Below, in pieces: positions 52,383 to 59,799 of a stretch of DNA of 64,000 nucleotides. The translations under genes and the position numbers were made by a program. Source of the DNA: Marinobacter sp. MDS2 (lineage in GTDB: Bacteria > Pseudomonadota > Gammaproteobacteria > Pseudomonadales > Oleiphilaceae); contig NZ_JAVAJF010000002.1 in assembly GCF_030718085.1 (NCBI RefSeq), positions 248,001 through 312,000 on the forward strand, in the 5' to 3' direction. Within the stretch, counting starts at the first letter, position 1, and every line of letters begins with the position of its first letter. The notes under the pieces are model-generated. The model had not been told where the DNA came from. It worked only from the letters and a program-made list of their open reading frames with translations, and did not search any database.

Positions 52383-53081
52383 ATGAAGTACAAGCAGGCC
52401 AGCCTGGTTTCGACAGCATTTTTTACTGCAGCACTGGTCTCGGGTTGTTCTCTTCCGCCAGTACAAGACTCCGAAATGGAATCGCGGACGTCCGGCAGTC
52501 ATTTACAGATTAATTGCTCCACCAACATGACCCCTGAACATCGCGTGGAATTAGATGCGATCGATTCGATGATGAACGGGTCTGAAAACTATGCGGCATT
52601 GGCGCGGCTAGAGGCGCTATCGTTCCAGACTCAGCATCATTGGTTGCGATGGGCTCAGTTGCTCGCAAAAGTAGAGCAACTGGATTATTCCGAAGAGGTG
52701 TATCAGGAGATTGCTGAAACCTGTGACAGCGCGCAGGCCTATCATGGTCTAGGGGTGGTCTATGTTAAGGGTGGCAAGATTGAAGAAGGGCTCAAGGCGC
52801 TAGGCACGGCAAAAGCGAAAAAGCCCGCATCCGCAGACATGCGAAATGACTTTGGGGTTGTGCTGATGCAAGGCGGATTCTTCGGTCAGGCGGCATTTGA
52901 ATTGCGCACCGCCTACGAACTTTCAGGCAAGAAGGAATCGGTGGGCAGAAATATGATCGCTGCCTATTATTTGCAAGGTGGTGACGACTCAGTTGCCAAG
53001 CTTCAGCGTGAGCTAGGACTGAGCAATGAAGCAGTGTCGGCGGGTATAGAGTTTTCGAAGCGCTTTTCTGGAGGTGTCTGA
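52383..53081 (+). CDS. tadD: Tad locus TPR lipoprotein TadD
   Basis: A 232-residue lipoprotein with lipobox AALVSGC near residues 17-23, then three or more TPR units (about 60-190, e.g. AYHGLGVVYVKGGKIEEGLKALGTAKAKKPASADMRNDFGVVLMQ in outline). TadD acts as a pilotin-like helper for the secretin in tad systems. ATG at 52383 is preceded by GAGGAGCAACAG. Its stop overlaps the next start (TGATG). Confidence 0.9.
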   Translation: MKYKQASLVSTAFFTAALVSGCSLPPVQDSEMESRTSGSHLQINCSTNMTPEHRVELDAIDSMMNGSENYAALARLEALSFQTQHHWLRWAQLLAKVEQLDYSEEVYQEIAETCDSAQAYHGLGVVYVKGGKIEEGLKALGTAKAKKPASADMRNDFGVVLMQGGFFGQAAFELRTAYELSGKKESVGRNMIAAYYLQGGDDSVAKLQRELGLSNEAVSAGIEFSKRFSGGV

Positions 53082-53353
53082 TGAATGTGAAAGCCGGTGT
53101 TTTAGCTGTTCTGGCGTTGTTTGCCTCTAATGCCATGGCGACGGAGCCTGATACCGACCTTGGCTTAACAGGTGTTCAGCTAGAGCGTGATACCCGAACT
53201 GATGTCAGAAAAATCTTCGATAACCAGGCTCGGCAAAAAGCCGGGGGCGGCGAACTGAGTATGGCTCTTTACGCAAAGACCCAGAAGCGATTGGCTGAGT
53301 CGTTTGACCAGCCGATGCCTGATCGTATTGGCGAGTCCTCTAGCGGTGAATAA
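53081..53353 (+). CDS. DUF3613-like small exported protein of the tad locus
   Basis: A 90-residue protein with a signal peptide (residues 1-20, SNAMA). A short mature part ends in MALYAKTQKRLAESFDQPMPD, which resembles the YxRYLxSFxxPIP end of DUF3613 proteins found in tad loci. The function is unknown. The overlap of 1 bp with tadD and 8 bp with tadG shows tight coupling. Confidence 0.75.
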   Translation: MNVKAGVLAVLALFASNAMATEPDTDLGLTGVQLERDTRTDVRKIFDNQARQKAGGGELSMALYAKTQKRLAESFDQPMPDRIGESSSGE

Positions 53354-55145
53354 TCGTAATCGCCAAAAGGGCGTATTGATTTTCCTGATGCCCTTTATTC
53401 TGGTCGCTATTGCCGTGGTAGCGACCTTAGCGATGGATGCAACGCGGCTTTACAGCGTTAAAGATGACATGCAATCCGTCGTGAATGCCGCGGCCACTGC
53501 TGCGGCTGACGAGGCGATGGCTTGTGGTGTTGGCGATGTGAGTTTAATGCGCGCGCGCGCATTGGCTGCGGCGAAGCAGGCCGGGTTTGACGGCGACAAT
53601 AGCGAACTTGAATTGATTGTCGGCGTTATCGATCCGGGCGATACCGATACCAGCGAGCTCAAATTTACAGAAACACCCCCTAACCAGAGTAATGCGGCCG
53701 TCGTTCGCTACACGCGAAAAGAGCGGGTGTCCTGGTTGCTTCCGGAAACCTTCTTTGAACCGGTCGAAATCTCTGTAAACGCCGCCGCGCGAAAAGAGCT
53801 TTATGCCACTCTGAGCGCCAATAGTTCGACCGTAAAAGTGACCAACGGACTATTGGGGAACCTGCTTGGGGGAGTCCTGGGGCAAAGCAATTACTCTCTT
53901 GATCCGACTAGCCTGACCAGCCTTGAGTCCACGTTGATGGGGGTCGGGGATCTTCTGTCCAATCTCGGGGTTAACAATGTTACGGCATTGCTGGACCGCC
54001 CCTTGATTGAGGTATTGGACGCTGTCGTTGACGTTGTAGGTGGCGTCACAACGCCTGTTGGCGGATTGGTTGACGACCTCACGGGGGCTGCAGGGCTAAC
54101 CGGACTGAAACTGTCGTCAGTGCTTGAGGTAAAGGGCAATAAAGAGGCCGCCCGAAGTGCAGAGTTCCCGCTTTACGATTTCATCATGAGCGTGGTTCTG
54201 AATAGCGCGCACCAGATCGGGAAGGCCAGTGGCACCGGATTGCTTGGATTGAATATCGATACTGCTGATGCGCCTGCCCTGAAACCGTTGCTTGATAATG
54301 GATTGTTAGGAGATCTGGATCTTACGTTAAAGTTGGGGGTGGATAACCCCGCGCCAGTTGTAATTGGTCCGGCCCGCTACGGAAGCGATAACCAGTGGAT
54401 GACGGAGATTCATTCCTCAGACGTATCGTTGGAGGCCCTTGTCGATTTAGAACTGTCCATCGGTTTTATCGGCGATTTGATTTCGGGATTAACCTTGGGG
54501 CTCGTTCAGGTCGAGCTGCTGGATAGCATTCGTGTTCCGCTAGCGGTCAAAGTAGGAGGCGGTCGCGCAGAGTTTGTGGGCGCCAGCTGTGCCCGAGGTA
54601 AAAATAACGAGATCGACATAGAAGTTCTGGCACATCCGTCGGTGGCCAGCATAGAAACAGGCACGATTCAGTCTGATGGCGAGGTTGCGAGAGAGCCGAT
54701 TCACGCAACGATTCTCAAGCTCGCCTTGCTTTCGCAGCCACTGCTCAACGTGTGTGTGGATGCAGATCTCGGCGTCAATATCCCGGTTGCAGAGCAAACC
54801 CATTCATTGACCGGCGTACCGTTGTATTGTCCGGACGGACAATGCGCAAAGAAGCTGACCAACAGTCAGCCGACCTGGATCCAAGGGCTGGATCTTGATA
54901 TCCAGAATTTGGCTTTGGATTGCGGCGAGTCTAATTCCGTCCTCAGTATTTTGAACCCGATCATCAAGCTGCTGGAACCGGTCGTGGAAGTGCTGGTTAA
55001 TCTTGTCACCACAGTTTTGCTTCAGGGAATCGTGTCGCCACTTTTAATGGCATTGGGGGTCGATCTTTCCGGCTTGGAAATTACCATGACAGGAGCCGAT
55101 CAGCTTAGTACTCAGTTGATTGAGAATGTTGAACTTAAAAACTGA
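53346..55145 (+). CDS. tadG: TadG-like pilus assembly protein
   Basis: A protein of about 599 residues with a TadE/TadG-type N-terminus: a short basic leader, then GVLIFLMPFILVAIAVVATLAMDATRLYSVKDDMQSVVNAAATAAADEA in outline. A long periplasmic region follows. It is rich in Leu/Gly/Asp amphipathic repeats (LLGNLLGGVLGQS, LLDNGLLGDLDLTLKLG) and contains cysteine pairs at CARGKNN, CVDADLG and CPDGQC. TadG anchors or finishes the pilus in the envelope. GTG at 53346 lies within the end of the preceding gene. The von Willebrand-type domain of some TadG proteins is not evident. Confidence 0.85.
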   Translation: MNNRNRQKGVLIFLMPFILVAIAVVATLAMDATRLYSVKDDMQSVVNAAATAAADEAMACGVGDVSLMRARALAAAKQAGFDGDNSELELIVGVIDPGDTDTSELKFTETPPNQSNAAVVRYTRKERVSWLLPETFFEPVEISVNAAARKELYATLSANSSTVKVTNGLLGNLLGGVLGQSNYSLDPTSLTSLESTLMGVGDLLSNLGVNNVTALLDRPLIEVLDAVVDVVGGVTTPVGGLVDDLTGAAGLTGLKLSSVLEVKGNKEAARSAEFPLYDFIMSVVLNSAHQIGKASGTGLLGLNIDTADAPALKPLLDNGLLGDLDLTLKLGVDNPAPVVIGPARYGSDNQWMTEIHSSDVSLEALVDLELSIGFIGDLISGLTLGLVQVELLDSIRVPLAVKVGGGRAEFVGASCARGKNNEIDIEVLAHPSVASIETGTIQSDGEVAREPIHATILKLALLSQPLLNVCVDADLGVNIPVAEQTHSLTGVPLYCPDGQCAKKLTNSQPTWIQGLDLDIQNLALDCGESNSVLSILNPIIKLLEPVVEVLVNLVTTVLLQGIVSPLLMALGVDLSGLEITMTGADQLSTQLIENVELKN

Positions 55146-55204
55146 TATATTTGTCCAGCCAGACAATTTTAAGCTGCTTTGAAAGTGGCAATACAACACA
55201 AACG

Positions 55205-56425
55205 ATGAACAAAGGCAGGCGCGTGTTACGTAAATATTCTTGGTTACCAGTATTGGCCATCACTGTTTCAGGGTGTGCATTAGAGCCTCGGGTCGAGGAA
55301 CAATCCGTCAGTGGCATTTATGCCTATGAGGTTGGCGCACGTGGAAACGAGGCTCCCCGTGTCGTGGCTCAGCCTCAGAATCAAGCAAAAGCCGTTTCCA
55401 AAACCTCGGACCGCCGTCCCGAAGAAACTGTGGCAGACCCCGCACCTCAACGGGCTGCACAAACCAAGACAACTGCAGAGCCCGACCGCACAGCGGCCCC
55501 GGTTCAGAATAGCGCGAAGGCCGAGGCTGCCGAGAACAAAATACAAGCAGTCGGTGAGCCTGTGATGGATATCCAGCCTGGTCAGTGCTGGGTGTACGCG
55601 CAAATCCATCCTCGTTCTGTCGAAGATAATCTGGAAGTAAAGGTTCGAGACTCCGAGGTACGGCTGGAAATCACGCCGGCAGAGTTTCGTCGCGGGATTA
55701 AGAAAGTGGTTACGAAGCAGGGCACCAAAACGTACCGTGTAAAACCTGCCACCTACAAAGAAGTGGTTGAGAAGGTTGAAGTGAAGCCAGAAACAACGCG
55801 CTTGGTGGTAGAGCCTGCTGTCTATGAAGATGTGGAAGAAGAAGTGGTGCTGGAAGAAGCTCGAACTGAGTTAGAGCCTTGCCGGACGTCGGGGGCTGCA
55901 GCCTATGCCAGAGCATCTTCTGCCTTCGGTTTCTGCGCCAAAGAAATACCCGCGAAAACCAAAACGGTCACAGTAACCAAGCTGGTCAAGCCGGAATCAA
56001 CCCGGACGGAAGTCATCCCGGCCGAGTATAAAACTGTTACCCGTTGGGTGGTTGATGAGCCGGCAGAAGTTATTCCGGTCACCATGCAAGACGAGATAGA
56101 CGCTCTTGAGATTGCCGAGTTGGTAAAGCCGGCCGAAACGGTTCAGCAGCAAGTGCCGGCCGAAGTGCTTTCAATGAATGTAAAACGCTACGAAGGCAAG
56201 CCAAAGATCGTAGCCAGACAAGCTGTGTGCGACCGTAATCTGACCAGCGATATGGTCTTGAAGATGCAGCAGCAGTTGGCAGCACTGGGCTACGCACCGG
56301 GCGAGCATGATGGGCTGCTTGGCCCTGCAACCCTGGACGCCCTGACGCTTTACCAGCGGGAAAATGGATTGGCCTCTGGTGCGATAACGATTGAAACGCT
56401 AGAGCACCTTGAACTAATGGAATAA
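55205..56425 (+). CDS. Peptidoglycan-binding lipoprotein with P-x-Y-x-x-V repeats
   Basis: A protein of about 406 residues with lipobox ITVSGC near residues 20-25 and a Pro/Ala/Lys/Glu-rich linker to about 125. The next 190 residues carry at least four copies of a unit with core PAxYKxVxxxVxVKPxxT (PATYKEVVEKVEVKPETT, PAVYEDVEEEVVLEE, PAEYKTVTRWVV and a further weaker copy). The C-terminal PG_binding_1 domain reads LTSDMVLKMQQQLAALGYAPGEHDGLLGPATLDALTLYQ in outline. The ATG at 55205 is used; a GTG at 55223 after AAAGGCAGG is an alternative. It lies between tadG and the SpoIIE gene in the same run and probably anchors pilus machinery to the wall. Confidence 0.8.
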   Translation: MNKGRRVLRKYSWLPVLAITVSGCALEPRVEEQSVSGIYAYEVGARGNEAPRVVAQPQNQAKAVSKTSDRRPEETVADPAPQRAAQTKTTAEPDRTAAPVQNSAKAEAAENKIQAVGEPVMDIQPGQCWVYAQIHPRSVEDNLEVKVRDSEVRLEITPAEFRRGIKKVVTKQGTKTYRVKPATYKEVVEKVEVKPETTRLVVEPAVYEDVEEEVVLEEARTELEPCRTSGAAAYARASSAFGFCAKEIPAKTKTVTVTKLVKPESTRTEVIPAEYKTVTRWVVDEPAEVIPVTMQDEIDALEIAELVKPAETVQQQVPAEVLSMNVKRYEGKPKIVARQAVCDRNLTSDMVLKMQQQLAALGYAPGEHDGLLGPATLDALTLYQRENGLASGAITIETLEHLELME

Positions 56426-56431
56426 AAAGTA

Positions 56432-58756
56432 ATGCTACCAGAAGCACTTGTGTTGCCGTTGTTGGGGAGTGCCTTAGCCATAGCAGTCGTTGTGCTTCTG
56501 GTGCATGTACGTTTCCGAAAACGGGAAGCCGCGCGATATCAATCACTAGCTTCCCGCCTTCAAGAATTCCGTCGTCAATATAACTCCTCTCTCGAAGATA
56601 GCCGCGCACTGCTTAACAAGCTCCCCGATGTTGTCCTGATTTTTGAGCGCCACTGGCCAAAGCTTTTGTTTGCTAACCGTCAAGCGTTAGAGCTTTTCGG
56701 TTGCAGCAGTGAGCAAGAGTTGATGGATAAAGTGTTCAGCCAGCCTGATGCCTGGTTATCGGCTCCGCACAGTTTGTTAGATTTCGAAGAGTTGTTGTCT
56801 CGAACGCGCGAGCTAGGCGTTGAGCGCAGAGAATGGCGTTTCTCAGCAGGGCCAGATCAGAGCTTGTGGATGGACTGCGAGGTAACGCTCTCGATGTTTG
56901 CCGGTGAACCGGCAATGATCTTTTCGGGCGTCAATATTCACCATCGGAAGCTGCAAAGCATTGCCGATAACCTGCGTCAACGGGCGCTTTTCAGTGTGAA
57001 CGATGGCAGTTCGCTTGAAAGCATTATCGAGCGGGTATCTAAACTGCTTGAAACCCAGATTCCCGGCACGCATTGCGTTATTTCTTTGTATGACGAGCAA
57101 AAAGACAGCCTGATCACTCAGGGAGTGGGGGAGTTTGCAGAGGCTTTTTGCTCCGACGTTCCTTCGGTGTCAGCGCGTTTTGGCGCCACTTCCATTGGTT
57201 CCGCTGCTCATACGCGTCAAAGCGTGATTTGCGAGTCCCTTACCGACGACTTGCAGTGGCAGGGGTACGCCGATGTGCTGCGTTCCTTGGGGGTTGTGTC
57301 GGCATGGTCTGAACCGGTATTGGGAGAAGCCGGTGACCTGAAGGCTGTGATAACACTGTTCAGTGATGTACCCAAACGCCCGGACAATGAAGTGGTCGGC
57401 CACTTTTCGTTTGCGGTTTCGTTGATTGGTCTCGCCATTGAACGAGAGCAGTGGCGGCTTGAGCTCGAAGCCTCGTCAGAGAATGAGCGCTATGTTCGTG
57501 AGGTCAGCGTTTCGATTGTGAACGTTCCCTCGGAAGGGTTCTCTTCTGGGCTGACCTGTGTGATTCAGGGTATTAAATCAAAATACGATCTGGGCTCTAT
57601 CGAGGTGTGGCGGGTAGACACAGAGCGGGATTTGATCGTTCCTGTCTCCAGCACGGATGTAGACCTTGAGGAACCCGCCGAGGGAAGTGAACGGTCGTCC
57701 ATCGCTCTGGAGCGGTTCAACGATCTGTTCCCGAATCGAGATTCGAAGTATGTAACTCCTCAAGACGATTTGTATGGTTTGCTGAAAACCCATAAGAAAT
57801 CCAAACCTGTGCTGGTTGTACCCCTTCACAGTGATTCGTTGAAAGGGTATCTGCTGGGCATTCTGGTTGTTGAACCGAAGTTTCAGTACGTGGAGAAATC
57901 GACGATTGAGCACTTGAGTGTGATCGGTTCAGTGATGAAAACCAGCTTGATCAACCAGCGTTTGGTTGAGCATTTGGCAGACACGGCGGATACAGAGCGT
58001 CGGGCAAGAAAGAAGCTAGAGAGCGAGTTGGCTGTTGCGAAGAGCATTCAGATGTCGATGGTTCCGGGCAACGGGTCTTATTTCAAAGAGCTTCGGAACT
58101 GGCGAGTCGAATCCTGGTTGAACCCGGCCAGCGCCGTAGGTGGAGACTTATATGAAGTCATCCCGTTATCTCGAGGGCGGTTTCTTGCGGCGGTGGGTGA
58201 TGTTTCAGACAAAGGTGTTCCGGCAGCTCTGTTCATGGCCAAGACCATCAGCTTGTTGAATTTTTTGGCACACAACAAAGATGGTGATCTAAAAAGCATT
58301 ACCTCGGCTTTGAACCAGGAGCTTTGCCGAGGCAACGATGCGTGTATGTTTGTGACGTTGGTGATGGTCCTCGTCGAGAAGGATACCGGCAGGGTTGAAA
58401 TGATGAACGCCGGGCACACCATGCCGATGCAGGGATTTCGCGATCGGCCGCCTCACCTGTGGAGTGGTGAGACGATTGCTCCTCTTGGACTTTACGAAAA
58501 CATAGTGCCGGCCACGGAGTTTCTGGAAATCCCCACGGGCGGAAGCCTTGTACTATACTCGGATGGAGTTACAGAAGCGTTCAATGCTGCTGGCGAAGAA
58601 TTCGGAGAGCAGCGTCTTTTGAGTCTTGGTGGTAGGCCTCGCGGTCACGACGAATGCTTTTTAACCAACATTCGTGAGCGTTTGGTGGAGTATACGGCCG
58701 GGGCGGAGCAGTCCGACGACATAACAATAATGATATTGAGCCGCCAAGGATCATGA
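56432..58756 (+). CDS. Membrane-bound PP2C-type (SpoIIE) phosphatase with PAS and GAF domains
   Basis: A 774-residue protein with an N-terminal membrane helix (about 4-26) and a short coiled coil. A PAS-like domain spans about 60-175 (LPDVVLIFERHWPKLLFANRQALELFG). Two GAF-like domains span about 185-345 and 350-510. The C-terminal SpoIIE/PP2C domain has its metal-site blocks: SAVGGDLYEV, AVGDVSDKGVPAALFMA, NAGHTMPM and LYSDGVTEAFN. It is inferred to dephosphorylate the STAS protein encoded two genes downstream. It starts 6 bp after the PG-binding gene and overlaps the next start by 4 bp. Confidence 0.92.
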   Translation: MLPEALVLPLLGSALAIAVVVLLVHVRFRKREAARYQSLASRLQEFRRQYNSSLEDSRALLNKLPDVVLIFERHWPKLLFANRQALELFGCSSEQELMDKVFSQPDAWLSAPHSLLDFEELLSRTRELGVERREWRFSAGPDQSLWMDCEVTLSMFAGEPAMIFSGVNIHHRKLQSIADNLRQRALFSVNDGSSLESIIERVSKLLETQIPGTHCVISLYDEQKDSLITQGVGEFAEAFCSDVPSVSARFGATSIGSAAHTRQSVICESLTDDLQWQGYADVLRSLGVVSAWSEPVLGEAGDLKAVITLFSDVPKRPDNEVVGHFSFAVSLIGLAIEREQWRLELEASSENERYVREVSVSIVNVPSEGFSSGLTCVIQGIKSKYDLGSIEVWRVDTERDLIVPVSSTDVDLEEPAEGSERSSIALERFNDLFPNRDSKYVTPQDDLYGLLKTHKKSKPVLVVPLHSDSLKGYLLGILVVEPKFQYVEKSTIEHLSVIGSVMKTSLINQRLVEHLADTADTERRARKKLESELAVAKSIQMSMVPGNGSYFKELRNWRVESWLNPASAVGGDLYEVIPLSRGRFLAAVGDVSDKGVPAALFMAKTISLLNFLAHNKDGDLKSITSALNQELCRGNDACMFVTLVMVLVEKDTGRVEMMNAGHTMPMQGFRDRPPHLWSGETIAPLGLYENIVPATEFLEIPTGGSLVLYSDGVTEAFNAAGEEFGEQRLLSLGGRPRGHDECFLTNIRERLVEYTAGAEQSDDITIMILSRQGS

Positions 58757-59181
58757 AGCTACAGGTAAGTGCAAAAGAACCGGTCAGCCGTGTGTTAACG
58801 GCCGTAGCTGAAGAAGTACGGCTGCAAGGCATACAGGGCACATTGGTGCATGACTTAAATGTCATTGTTGACGAAATTCATGCCAATATCAGAATGCATG
58901 TGGCCGAGGATAATCCAAATTTGAATTGGACGTTATTGGTCGAGGTGGGCGCAGAGTGTTTGGAATTGGTGGTGGAATACCCCGGCCCATACTTTGATCC
59001 AACCAATGCGAAACCAATGTCGGGTGACTCTCTCGGTGCCCGCGCGGATGGGGGGATGGGGCTGCACTTGATCTCCGCTCTTAGCGATGAATTTCACTAT
59101 AACTACCAGGACGGTATCAATACCATGATTGTCAGATGGAATTTGAAGGGCGACTCACAGGAAAACAGACTATGTCGTTAG
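58753..59181 (+). CDS. RsbW-like serine-kinase/anti-sigma-type ATP-binding protein
   Basis: A 142-residue GHKL-fold protein with an N-box VIVDEIHANIRMHV near residue 40 and a G-box GARADGGMGLHLISALSDEFHY near 98. It has no sensor domain. Members phosphorylate a STAS antagonist and bind a sigma factor or another output protein. Its ATG overlaps the phosphatase stop (ATGA), and its end overlaps the STAS gene by 10 bp, so the three genes form one module. Confidence 0.9.
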   Translation: MKLQVSAKEPVSRVLTAVAEEVRLQGIQGTLVHDLNVIVDEIHANIRMHVAEDNPNLNWTLLVEVGAECLELVVEYPGPYFDPTNAKPMSGDSLGARADGGMGLHLISALSDEFHYNYQDGINTMIVRWNLKGDSQENRLCR

Positions 59182-59540
59182 AGATTTCGGTGATTCAGCA
59201 GAGTGATGAAGCGCTTGGGTTGAGGCTGGATGGCGCTGTCGATAGTGACACCGCGCCAGAGCTGGAGGCGAAGTTGGATGAGATGGTTCATTCATCAGTA
59301 ACTTACCTGGCGTTGAACATGTCGGGCGTCAGCTTCATCAGTTCGGCGGGTTTACGGGTTGTGTTCAAAATGCTCAAGAAAATGAAGGCGAGAGACGGCC
59401 AATTGATGGTCACAGAAATGAATCCCGGCGTTGAGAAGGTGTTTGAAGTGGTTAAACTCATGCCGGACCTCTCTGTGTTTGGCAGTTCCGCAGAAATGGA
59501 TGAGTACCTGACATCCCTCCAAAACCAGCAGAATAGTTAG
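59172..59540 (+). CDS. STAS-domain anti-sigma factor antagonist
   Basis: A 122-residue STAS domain. The phospho-acceptor loop is LNMSGVSFISSAGLRVVFKML near residues 50-70, in which the serine after SFI is the expected site. It would be phosphorylated by the RsbW-like kinase and dephosphorylated by the SpoIIE phosphatase. ATG at 59172 gives a standard-length STAS domain; an earlier in-frame ATG lies inside the kinase gene. Confidence 0.92.
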   Translation: MSLEISVIQQSDEALGLRLDGAVDSDTAPELEAKLDEMVHSSVTYLALNMSGVSFISSAGLRVVFKMLKKMKARDGQLMVTEMNPGVEKVFEVVKLMPDLSVFGSSAEMDEYLTSLQNQQNS

Positions 59541-59543
59541 TGC

Positions 59544-59572
59544 ACTGGCCGGAGTAATTCATCCCGGCCAGT
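59544..59572 (+). terminator. Hairpin at the end of the tad/partner-switch operon
   Basis: A perfect 9-bp stem ACTGGCCGG / CCGGCCAGT with an 11-nt loop begins 3 bp after the STAS stop. The downstream sequence (CAGACATTCC) is not U-rich, so termination efficiency is uncertain. The remaining 227 bp before the next gene hold nothing else that I recognise. Confidence 0.45.
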
Positions 59573-59799
59573 CAGACATTCCAGCCGAGCCCGAAGACGT
59601 GGCCTTTCTGCGTAAGTCCTTTGGCGGGCTGTCCCCCTTCAACCGTTGCTTTTCTTAACGACTTTCACTGAAACCTGCTGTCAGTAGAGCCAATGCCATA
59701 CGTAATTGTACTGATAGGGTGTGTCAAGCGAACCCTGTCACAAATGCGGAGTCGTGTCGGTGTGGTGGGTTTAACCTTTGTAGGGAGTGGGAGTGGGGA

